This document shows positions 58,001 to 64,000 of a stretch of 64,000 nt of DNA, piece after piece. A program made the position numbers and the translations under genes. The stretch comes from Wenzhouxiangella limi (GTDB lineage: Bacteria; Pseudomonadota; Gammaproteobacteria; Xanthomonadales; Wenzhouxiangellaceae), in NCBI RefSeq assembly GCF_010499265.1, contig NZ_JAAGSC010000039.1, positions 233,559 to 297,558 on the forward strand, given 5' to 3'. The stretch's first letter is position 1; each line of letters begins with the position of its first letter. Below the pieces are notes generated by a model, which worked only from the letters and a program-made list of their open reading frames with translations, was not told the origin of the DNA and ran no database searches.

Positions 58001-58151
58001 CGAACGTGGTCTCGGGTGTAAAGCAAATGTGGATATCGCAGTTCAGTGGTACAGAAAATCCGGCCGAAATGGCTATCGGCCAGCTCTAAAAGCGTTAGAG
58101 AAAAATGGTATATTTCTCGGAAATAGAATCGAAGGGGTCAGGATGGAATAG
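55047..58151 (+). CDS. Multidomain protein: unknown N-domain, alpha/alpha-toroid, Ser/Thr kinase, Sel1-like repeats
   Basis: 1034 aa. Residues 1-205: an unknown domain shared with the convergent gene at 61735-63612 (HFEIGVDGVQ, IFLPGDAYVFSIMGMKQLRNFL), vaguely like AMMECR1. Residues 206-605: helical repeats with glycosidase/epimerase-toroid spacing (RSGAFQNFYD, FSGEALCGLAKY, LPADAWLM, DGARMDGLMAAY, HTRQWFRID). Residues 622-870: a protein kinase with Lys655, HLDIKPGN (Asp744, Asn749), ADWGN (Asp761, DWG for DFG), APDFYFGERDLRSEIYSLG and a weak glycine loop. Residues 900-1020: Sel1/TPR-like repeats. The toroid lacks the Cys-Cys-His zinc site of LanC, and domain order differs from lanthipeptide synthetases. 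No signal peptide, so probably cytosolic. The function is unknown. Confidence 0.8.
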   Translation: MLEDIYDPAFDKPEQAFDVFKKTPATQNLVNTFQSYLAGHCDADELDDALHFSGLKEQCDRIACVAYIPGEGRLIVHREQISREWPFSRIVSRLMPQSHRSPSKTQQSYQIDFIRTDLCAIDLYEVGMEKQGRLHFEIGVDGVQIIANEATSDIFLPGDAYVFSIMGMKQLRNFLEERHSRDYLSRAEIYRIRSTSYLIRENDIIPLYRGVPRVGRLTKRKVEDSIHNAMAHVKKHQSRSGAFQNFYDPCKDTFEKVINQHRKVTDNSHYSMRRHSVGGIACLSYAKCLQGIDWQCVVEKAIDYIKERDVYVDEVGPKSVNLIDEQKSNFRGTGLTLFFLAEYELLTKKDQHRCLTEALANHLLSQISATGELNYCNVDKVNYRTESGNKEHFPLPFSGEALCGLAKYMQTLSAEKREQIYPIMHKALKYSLKKRMQTRSRRYRTLPADAWLMRAVSELWDFEAMRCDLYKDFVFSDARKLVQQMYKVSDAPYPDCAGSFYYKFGEYPNSDGARMDGLMAAYQLALKLGSKEQARFLWRVIKLGAWSLMHLVNTPSASYCARHPNRMIGGIRLKHTRQWFRIDTIQRVVCFYSNMLAYWDDAEAFLLDQHNGSVSNKNENVLAGYQIIKAIDKRSGYSVVYLARTTESNEQVVLKKLIRPQNIRLIEKEVYILQLMNEFSTIKFHEAFTTRGDTYLVFDYAAQGDAERRVMLDGPFRESILDRFLVDMLEVLSQMRARQLLHLDIKPGNILVHRDQFVLADWGNAEPTDKFKSVFPWGNQIYIAPDFYFGERDLRSEIYSLGCTLFYLITGQHIYSLKNSLPLALKAYSAVYLEPNVELINSYKYRNIVFQMTRKNPRHRPSIEELKRLVLSPESAFGSRISGYRKQISLPKGDEIELYRVMANDGVPFAQNELGKLQAARGDLDAAYSMFKKAAEADFADAQFQLAMCHLESNSRVRQSEGYYWMKKASRHEHRKAQYQMGVLNERGLGCKANVDIAVQWYRKSGRNGYRPALKALEKNGIFLGNRIEGVRME

Positions 58152-58289
58152 TCTGTCAACTGGGTCAAGAAAATCTTGCACTGCGGATCAGCTAAGCTCG
58201 GGGTCCCTGTTAGCATTGATTGGGGGAGCAACAGGCAAGCAGAGAGCTTCCATTCATAGGCTTGTCTACATTGTTAGAGGTGAGTCTTT

Positions 58290-59042
58290 ATGCGCTTATA
58301 TGACATTTCTTTATATCGGCTTCCTTGGGTTTGGCTTCAGCTATTGGCGGCGGGTTCGCTTTTGGTGTCCGCTGGATGTGGAGTGCCAACATATGATGCT
58401 GAACCTTTCAAGGTTCACATTGTTGTTCTTATTCCCTCTTCGAATCTGGACTCGGGAATTAGCGAAGAGTCCTTAGAGCGGGAAGTCGACATTCTAAATA
58501 AATACTTTGTCGCCGAAAGTGGCACTCCAACACCCCGTTTCGAATTGAATGATGTCGTTTTCTACGAGGATCTAAAAGGTACTAGTTGCGGTGATTTGCT
58601 AACACTAGCTACTGCAACGGCTCCATACAACGGGACAGCGTGGGAAACGGCGATAGATGGGTGCATGGATGAGAAGGCACGGAGCCCTCGAGCAATTAAC
58701 TTTTATATTGTCGACAGTTGGTCGGAAGACAGAGGGTTTGAAAATGCTAACTCGCATGGACGGTTTAACAGCGGAAGGCCGTACGTACTTTTAGACTGGG
58801 AACGACTTGGTCACAATATTCAAAGTCCCGGAGAACACGAGATGGGTCATGCCTTTGGCCTAGATCACGTCTGTGTGGAGGGCGCCAAAAGAGACTCCGA
58901 CACTAATATTATGGCGAGCGCTTCTTGCGGCCTAGGCAGTGGTGGGCTTAGGAATATTGGGTTCAATGACGAGCAAGTAACCATAATCTGGCAGCACGCA
59001 GAAAAGATTCGGGAAAATTTAGAGCCCGCGTCCAATTTATAG
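58290..59042 (+). CDS. Metzincin-type zinc metalloprotease, probable lipoprotein
   Basis: 250 aa. The N-terminus (LPWVWLQLLAAGSLLVSAGC) ends in a lipobox-like SAGC with Cys30. The zinc motif HEMGHAFGLDH (183-193) is the HExxHxxGxxH of metzincins, and NIMASAS (Met208) supplies the Met-turn. Four further Cys (100, 125, 195 and 213) may form disulfides. It would act in the periplasm or at the surface. The ATG at 58290 has AGAGGTGAG upstream. It lies 138 bases after the toroid-kinase gene and 26 before the GT2-CapA gene on the same strand, so it probably belongs to their operon. The substrate is unknown. Confidence 0.85.
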   Translation: MRLYDISLYRLPWVWLQLLAAGSLLVSAGCGVPTYDAEPFKVHIVVLIPSSNLDSGISEESLEREVDILNKYFVAESGTPTPRFELNDVVFYEDLKGTSCGDLLTLATATAPYNGTAWETAIDGCMDEKARSPRAINFYIVDSWSEDRGFENANSHGRFNSGRPYVLLDWERLGHNIQSPGEHEMGHAFGLDHVCVEGAKRDSDTNIMASASCGLGSGGLRNIGFNDEQVTIIWQHAEKIRENLEPASNL

Positions 59043-59068
59043 ACTACGTCCGAGAGGTATTTCAATCG

Positions 59069-61687
59069 ATGGCCAAAGAAAGACAGACCCTGTCAGTCTC
59101 TATGATCGTGAAGAACGAAATACTTCATATAGAGAGAGTTCTTGACATTGCCCTACAATTTGCGGATGAAGTTATAGTCGTTGATACGGGTTCTAGCGAC
59201 GGCACTCGGGAAGCTGCCGTAAACAAAGGAGTGAAAGTCAGGGACTTCTTATGGGTTGATCATTTTGCGAAAGCTCGGAACGAATCCCTGAGACACTGTT
59301 CTATGGATTTCGTGATGTGGCTTGATGCGGATGATGTTTTACTCCCTGACAGCATTGAAGGGATGAAACAGCTTTTTTCTCACAATATCGACTGGGACGT
59401 TCTTTACCTCCCCTATTATTATCACTATGAGCCAGGAGCGAGGGTGAAAGGAAAGCGGAAGATGCCACCGAGAATCTGGCGAAATGGCCTTGGTATTCGG
59501 TGGGTTCATCCGATACATGAGAATCCGTCTTACCCGCGCCGCATGAGGAAGGAGAGGGGCGTGAGAGGCATTGAGGTACTGCATAATCCACTCGGGTCCC
59601 GAGTAGCAAATCCGGCACGAAATATGCGGATTATGAAAAAGGCGCTAAAAACCAAAGAGTATTACGAAGATGCACACATGCTGTGGCATATGGGTAAAGA
59701 TTTAAGCAGCGTGGGAAATTATCGACAGGCGGTGACTTATTACAAGCGAGCCCTTGAATCGCCAAAGGCGTACAAAGGCTTCACCAAGGCGAGGATCGAG
59801 TATGGTTTGGCCTGCCAATACAGGCGCCTTGCTCACCATCCTGAGGCTATGGATTCAGCTGCTAGGGCTGCTAATACATATTCAGATTGGCGGGAGCCAT
59901 TTTGTGAGATAGCCCGAGCGCTGGGGCGGGCGGGAGATGTCCATGCCTGCGATACGGTGTTGGGAGTTGCGGCTAAGATTCCAAGACATGAACTTCAGGT
60001 CGAGCGAGCAGAGCTTTACGATGATGAAGGGCTATCTGAGTTCAGTACCAGGCTGTTAAAGAGCGCAAAGCAAAGAGCCGGCAGTCGGATGGCAGACACG
60101 TCATCTACACCCAAAGAGTATTCTCTGGTTGCTGGTGGTGATGTGTGCTTGGGTAGACAAATGTCAGGGTGGGTTTCCAAGAACGGATCGGATTGGCCGC
60201 TTTCAGGTGTTAAAAAGGTCTTCGAGGAAGCCGATATCGGTTTTGCCAATCTCGAAGCTGCCACAAGTACGCTGGGTGACTTTTTGAAGAAAGGGGGCAA
60301 GCGTCCCTTCTATTATCGGAACAGACCCGATATGTTGGATGTGATTATCCGCGGAGGAATCAACGCGGTGAATGTTGCAAACAATCATGCTGGGGATTTT
60401 GGGTTCGCTGCCCTGGAGCAGCAGCTGGAAGTGCTTGATGATTGCGGTATAGTGCACTGCGGCGCTGGTATTGACGCTTACGATGCTGCGTCGCCATCAT
60501 TTGTTCAGCTTGGGGACCTGACTGTCGCCCTGATCGGAATTGATACTGAGACTCCATCGATGTCAGCACGCGGTGATCGCGCTGGTATTAACTATCGATC
60601 TGAATCTGATTTACTGGCTGGCTTAGCAGTGTCGGTCTCCTTGGCAAGATTGAGAGCCGATCTAGTATTTGTTACACCGCATTGGGGAGCTAATTGGAGG
60701 GATAAACCGTCAATAACCCGCCGTAAGCTTGCAAAAAAAATAATTGATTTGGGCGTGGATGCTATTTTCGGACACTCTGCTCATATACTTCAAGGTGTCG
60801 AGGTCCATCGTGGTAGGCCTATTATTTATGATATGGGTACGCTTCTTTTTGATCGTGTAAGTGCTAATCGTATGAAAGTGTCGGCTTTATTTGAGTTTAC
60901 TTTTACTGCCAATGGCATTAGTCGCCTGAAAATTCTCCCGGTTTGGTTGCAGGAGGGGCAAGCAAGAGTTGCGGCGGGAGACGAGGTCTCTCAGGTGCAT
61001 GAACTGATGAAGCGCTTAACGGCGGAGCTTGATTCGTCGTTGAATTTCGGGGTGGACGGCAATCGTTTGGTTTTAGAACTTGATCCTTCAGGTTTTCCAA
61101 AAATTCCAATGAAAGTTTTTAGAGACAGTTATAGAAACGATCTTTCGAGGGTTAAACCCGTCTCTAATTTCTATAGGAAAATGCCCACAAATCTCGAGTA
61201 TGATGCTGTTCCTGAGTTTGCCAAGTTTGAAACAGAGGTAGTGGTAAACGAATGGTTAACGGTTATTGGCGCGCGCTGGGGGCAATGTGTTCGTCCGGAT
61301 TACGGTTTTCTCTGTGAGACTTTCTTCCGGGTCAAACGACCGCTGACTGGGCGATGGGAGGCCAAGATCACTGGGGAAGATCAACGTGGCGAAAACAAGT
61401 TCTCCTACACCCACCCGGTCGGTGAAGGAGTAATTGATCCCACGTCATGGTCAAACCAAAAAGTGCTTGGGGATCGTGTGGTGGTGCGGCCACCAAATGG
61501 TCTTCCGCAAGGTCAATACAGTATCTACTGGCATCTCTTTGAAAGAGACGCTTCCCGGCGTATGCCCTCAAACCGCAGGCATAAAAGACTTGTGGGCAAG
61601 AGAGTTTACTTAGGGAAACTGATGATCTCTGATGATGCGCCACCCGGCGTTGTCTTACATGATTCCCGTGAATTGCGATTGGAGTAA
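59069..61687 (+). CDS. Glycosyltransferase family 2 fused to CapA-like domain
   Basis: 872 aa. Residues 8-200: GT-A glycosyltransferase of the WaaE/SunS-like type (SVSMIVKNE, VIVVDTGSSDGT, WLDADD). Residues 200-330: TPR-like helices (YRQAVTYYKRALESPKAY). Residues 350-640: CapA/PgsA metallophosphatase-like domain with GGDVCLG (Asp358), ANLEA (Glu396), VANNH (His440), TPHWGANW and FGHSAHILQG. Residues 640-872: an unknown Trp-rich C-terminal part. CapA-family proteins act in poly-gamma-glutamate or related capsule production. No signal peptide precedes the GT2 domain, so the CapA part would be cytosolic unless translocated, which is odd for the family. Confidence 0.88.
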   Translation: MAKERQTLSVSMIVKNEILHIERVLDIALQFADEVIVVDTGSSDGTREAAVNKGVKVRDFLWVDHFAKARNESLRHCSMDFVMWLDADDVLLPDSIEGMKQLFSHNIDWDVLYLPYYYHYEPGARVKGKRKMPPRIWRNGLGIRWVHPIHENPSYPRRMRKERGVRGIEVLHNPLGSRVANPARNMRIMKKALKTKEYYEDAHMLWHMGKDLSSVGNYRQAVTYYKRALESPKAYKGFTKARIEYGLACQYRRLAHHPEAMDSAARAANTYSDWREPFCEIARALGRAGDVHACDTVLGVAAKIPRHELQVERAELYDDEGLSEFSTRLLKSAKQRAGSRMADTSSTPKEYSLVAGGDVCLGRQMSGWVSKNGSDWPLSGVKKVFEEADIGFANLEAATSTLGDFLKKGGKRPFYYRNRPDMLDVIIRGGINAVNVANNHAGDFGFAALEQQLEVLDDCGIVHCGAGIDAYDAASPSFVQLGDLTVALIGIDTETPSMSARGDRAGINYRSESDLLAGLAVSVSLARLRADLVFVTPHWGANWRDKPSITRRKLAKKIIDLGVDAIFGHSAHILQGVEVHRGRPIIYDMGTLLFDRVSANRMKVSALFEFTFTANGISRLKILPVWLQEGQARVAAGDEVSQVHELMKRLTAELDSSLNFGVDGNRLVLELDPSGFPKIPMKVFRDSYRNDLSRVKPVSNFYRKMPTNLEYDAVPEFAKFETEVVVNEWLTVIGARWGQCVRPDYGFLCETFFRVKRPLTGRWEAKITGEDQRGENKFSYTHPVGEGVIDPTSWSNQKVLGDRVVVRPPNGLPQGQYSIYWHLFERDASRRMPSNRRHKRLVGKRVYLGKLMISDDAPPGVVLHDSRELRLE

Positions 61688-61734
61688 CGGTAGTTTAGGT
61701 TCACAGAATATAGTCCTGCTTTGAAGATGCAGAA

Positions 61735-63612
61735 TCATTGGCTGTTTGATTTCGTGTCTGTTGGAGGGCGTTTCATAAATTTAAGTAATCGTGCAAAAAA
61801 ACATGCGGTGTGTTGAACGGAATCAACACGAACCCATTGTCGAGTAAGTTTGAACCGGAACGCATATAGACTTTTTTCTGGGTATAAATGTCCGTAGGTA
61901 GAGTCAGGCGTATTCTGTGTGTACATAAGCCCCTGTGCAGATCGGAGCATTTGATCCATAATTAATTGTGACGTCTCTTCGTCTTGTAGATAAACTGCTA
62001 AGGAGTAGGCTGCAGCTAGCCCTTCACATCGAGAGCCATCTTGATAGACGTGATCTCCATAGTTGTAGTAAAACCCTCCGATGTAGTCAAGATATGGACT
62101 GTTTTCATAATGATAGGAGTGTGAAATCATTGCTTTCGCATCGTTTAAAACAAAGTCAATATAACTTTGTTTTTTCAGACCCGGAACCTTGATCCATTCC
62201 TCAATTGCTTGCATTAGCCATGCGTCTGCAGGCAGGCTCAGAAAAAGGTCTTTGTACTTTATGGGGCGAATGTCAACCAAAAAATCGAGCGCCTGCTCTG
62301 ATTTTTCCCTTATTTGCACTTTCAGGTTTTCATCTATTTGATCCATCCAATGGTAATAGAGAGCAAGCCCCAAGAGGGCTTCGCCCGGATAGTAAAATGA
62401 AAACAGCTTTTTTTTGATTTCTTCCGGGGGGGCGAGTATTGGTTTACCCTGATTGTACAAAGGGTGAATATAGTATCCTAGCATTTCACCATCAGGTTCG
62501 ACACGAGAAAGTATATGTCTTACCAGACCATCTATAGTTTTACGATAGGTTTTATCGGCAGTGTGATGGTAAAAATGCATAAGTGCGACTAACGCAATAC
62601 CAGCACCCCCGAGTTTGGATTTCTTGTTGTCAAATGGGTAACAGGCATACTCGCCATTCCAAAGATGCTCTCTTAGTGTGGAAAACAAGTAATTGTTAGA
62701 ATGTCGAGCGGCTTCTATGTAGCGGTTAAGGCCAGTAAGTTCATAAGCTCTGAGTAAAGTTATTGTTCCGCCACAATGCCGCAATATGTTGTTATAGAGC
62801 GGGTTCCGCATGTTGGGATGATCGAAATCAACTTTCGAATCTCTATGGGCATCGTAGAAGTACAAAAAGCTTCCATCGGAGTTCATGTTTTCCACTAGCC
62901 AATCAACACTCCTTAGTGTGCTTTCCAGAATCTTATCTTGGCTGAGAACGGCATTCGTGAAAGGATAACCTCGATAAAGAGGCAGGGCTTTATTTTCCTT
63001 TGTACTTATAAAAGCGATTGTTTCAATGAGGCTTGACTCTATCGGTTCGCTTTTCATAAGTTTCTCTCGAACCGAGAATTTCCTGGACTTCTTCGCAATA
63101 CCAGTTGTTTTGGCCAGGTGGCGAAGCAACTGCGAGATGGTCATAACACTATGAAGTACCGCATCGGTAGGCATGAAGTAGCGTAAAACATCATGATACT
63201 TATACTTGATACCAGTTATTCCTGGTTCAAACCGTGTCTCGCAGAATCTCGAAGAGGTCAGGCTTCTTAATGGGCAGGGAGTTTCTGAGACGACCATCTC
63301 AAAAAGTATTCTGCACTTGTCGGGATCTTGGATGGAGAATTCGCAGTAGCGAGGGTTAGCTTTCAGTTTGTCTACTATGCGTCTTAGAGTCGCATTCAGA
63401 GTATTACGTCTTGACCCCCAGCGGATTGGTTTTAGCGGTGGTTGGAACAGCGTTACGTAGACTTGGGATATTTTCGGATCAAAAAGCAGGCTCAGCTCAT
63501 CGTGTGAAAACTCGAGGCGGTCTGAAGTAAGGCCATTTCGAATATCTTGTAACAACTTTTCCTCGGCGGAGAAGTCTGTTTGCTTTAGCATTCTTTGAGC
63601 ATTGTCGGGCAT
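61735..63612 (-). CDS. Kinase-less paralogue of the toroid protein
   Basis: 625 aa. Homologous along its length to residues 1-605 of the protein at 55047-58151, without kinase or Sel1 parts. The shared N-domain (about 30-205: RFEPGITGIKYKYHD, YFMPTDAVLHSVMTISQLLRHL) is followed by the toroid (212-612) with NSDGSFLYFYDA, YYPGEALLGLALYY, LPADAWLM (460-467), QDGSRCEGLAAAY and LTRQWVRVDSVQ. No Cys-His zinc triad of LanC and no secretion signal. It starts 12 bases after the stop of the small upstream gene, so both form an operon, convergent with the GT2-CapA gene. The enzymatic role is unknown. Confidence 0.75.
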   Translation of the reverse strand: MPDNAQRMLKQTDFSAEEKLLQDIRNGLTSDRLEFSHDELSLLFDPKISQVYVTLFQPPLKPIRWGSRRNTLNATLRRIVDKLKANPRYCEFSIQDPDKCRILFEMVVSETPCPLRSLTSSRFCETRFEPGITGIKYKYHDVLRYFMPTDAVLHSVMTISQLLRHLAKTTGIAKKSRKFSVREKLMKSEPIESSLIETIAFISTKENKALPLYRGYPFTNAVLSQDKILESTLRSVDWLVENMNSDGSFLYFYDAHRDSKVDFDHPNMRNPLYNNILRHCGGTITLLRAYELTGLNRYIEAARHSNNYLFSTLREHLWNGEYACYPFDNKKSKLGGAGIALVALMHFYHHTADKTYRKTIDGLVRHILSRVEPDGEMLGYYIHPLYNQGKPILAPPEEIKKKLFSFYYPGEALLGLALYYHWMDQIDENLKVQIREKSEQALDFLVDIRPIKYKDLFLSLPADAWLMQAIEEWIKVPGLKKQSYIDFVLNDAKAMISHSYHYENSPYLDYIGGFYYNYGDHVYQDGSRCEGLAAAYSLAVYLQDEETSQLIMDQMLRSAQGLMYTQNTPDSTYGHLYPEKSLYAFRFKLTRQWVRVDSVQHTACFFARLLKFMKRPPTDTKSNSQ

Positions 63613-63624
63613 AGAAGGTTCAGT

Positions 63625-63975
63625 CTAGGGCATCAACTGATCCTGATCCTCGTCGACCAGGTCCAAGCGTTGTATATGTTGACGTAGGATTCGACGTTGC
63701 AGCAATTTTTGCTGTGCGGCCTCTGGTAGATCGGTAAATTGGATTACTCCCTTGTCGGTGAGCAGATTGATAATATCTTCTACAACTCGGGCTAGTTCGA
63801 CATCAGAAGAGCGTAGTTTCTCGACTTCATCTTCATTAGCTTTTGATTTTGTGCTGAGGGATCCGATGAATTCCTGTAGATCAGGATCATCTTCACCAAT
63901 CTGCTCGTCCATGCCGGGTCCTGGGGTAGTGCTCGCGGCGGTTATGTTACCTTGAACATCGCGTTTTATGAACAT
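63625..63975 (-). CDS. Small acidic protein of the 'tryptophan synthase beta-like' family
   Basis: 116 aa. The start MFIKRDVQGNI and the core VVEDIINLLTDKGVIQFTDLPEAAQQKLLQRRILR are the hallmark of a widespread gammaproteobacterial family annotated as tryptophan synthase subunit beta-like, although it has no PLP domain. The first half is acidic and disordered-looking. The function is unknown. It is first in a two-gene operon with the toroid paralogue; only 25 bases upstream are in the window, so further genes may precede it. Confidence 0.75.
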   Translation of the reverse strand: MFIKRDVQGNITAASTTPGPGMDEQIGEDDPDLQEFIGSLSTKSKANEDEVEKLRSSDVELARVVEDIINLLTDKGVIQFTDLPEAAQQKLLQRRILRQHIQRLDLVDEDQDQLMP

Positions 63976-64000
63976 GCGGATTCCTTTGCAAGTGACTCGA

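Larger units (their letters stand above)
54719..64000. other. Probable horizontally acquired island (toroid-kinase/CapA locus)
   Basis: All five genes from here to the window end are visibly AT-richer than the preceding 54 kb and use A/T-ending codons freely. Two of them are paralogues of each other and none is a housekeeping gene. The left edge coincides with the lapD stop; the right edge is outside the window. No mobility gene is visible, so the mode of acquisition is unknown. Confidence 0.7.

Noticed and set aside
55047-63612. Lanthipeptide (class III/IV) synthetase locus
   Set aside because: The toroid-like domains lack the LanC Cys...Cys-His zinc triad, the domain order is toroid-then-kinase, there is no lyase domain, and no precursor peptide could be found in the gaps.

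Overview
This window comes from a GC-rich gammaproteobacterial chromosome. The evidence is a run of ordinary housekeeping genes with gammaproteobacterial relatives (dnaE, prmC, ftsY-mutY-yggX, rsmD, coaD, uvrB), a FadE of about 812 residues under a PsrA-like TetR regulator, AcnD/PrpF-type 2-methylcitrate enzymes, and a LapG/LapD pair. A Wenzhouxiangella- or Xanthomonadales-like host is a reasonable guess from gene content, but I could not test it. No rRNA, CRISPR array or replication origin was seen. There is one tRNA gene.

Layout. 1-5.8 kb: a minus-strand run of a TraB-like membrane protein, a DUF349 protein and the 5' part of dnaE. 5.9-10.2 kb: an AhpD-like protein, a large acyl-CoA-synthetase/GNAT (Pat/YfiQ-type) protein and a GhrA-like dehydrogenase. 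10.2-14.6 kb: three tandem exported amidohydrolases, two of them lacking the HxH metal motif. 14.6-18.9 kb: a degenerate EAL protein, a small membrane protein, a VTT-membrane/flavoprotein disulfide reductase fusion and prmC. 19-27.4 kb: a TonB receptor, a double solute-binding protein, a GST, acnD-prpF and a small zinc-finger protein. 27.6-31.2 kb: a compact integrative element in the 3' half of tRNA-Phe. It has an integrase, higBA, an unknown small gene and a lipoprotein-like GspG homologue, and is bounded by att repeats and paired arm-type sites.

31.4-37.1 kb: a lipoprotein, yggX-mutY-ftsY, rsmD, coaD and a gamma-glutamyltransferase. 37.1-44 kb: beta-oxidation genes (thiolase, HAD/hydratase, FadE, PsrA-like regulator), with an unusual GGGTTCA inverted tandem repeat between the thiolase and HAD/hydratase genes. 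44-48 kb: a FimT/GspH pseudopilin and divergent aspC/uvrB. 48-54.7 kb: a c-di-GMP and motility cluster (PilZ, MotB, MotA), a bacteriohemerythrin, a small membrane protein, an SDR epimerase, and lapG-lapD, which control release of a surface adhesin.

Directly after lapD (54,719) the base composition falls sharply, and an AT-richer island runs to the window end. It holds the most novel material: a 1034-residue fusion of an unknown N-terminal domain, an alpha/alpha-toroid-like domain, a Ser/Thr protein kinase and Sel1-like repeats; a metzincin lipoprotein; a glycosyltransferase-2/CapA fusion; and, convergently transcribed, a kinase-less paralogue of the toroid protein paired with a small 'tryptophan synthase beta-like' protein. 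I read it as a candidate uncharacterised, kinase-containing envelope or glycan-modification system. That function is inferred from domain content and neighbourhood only.
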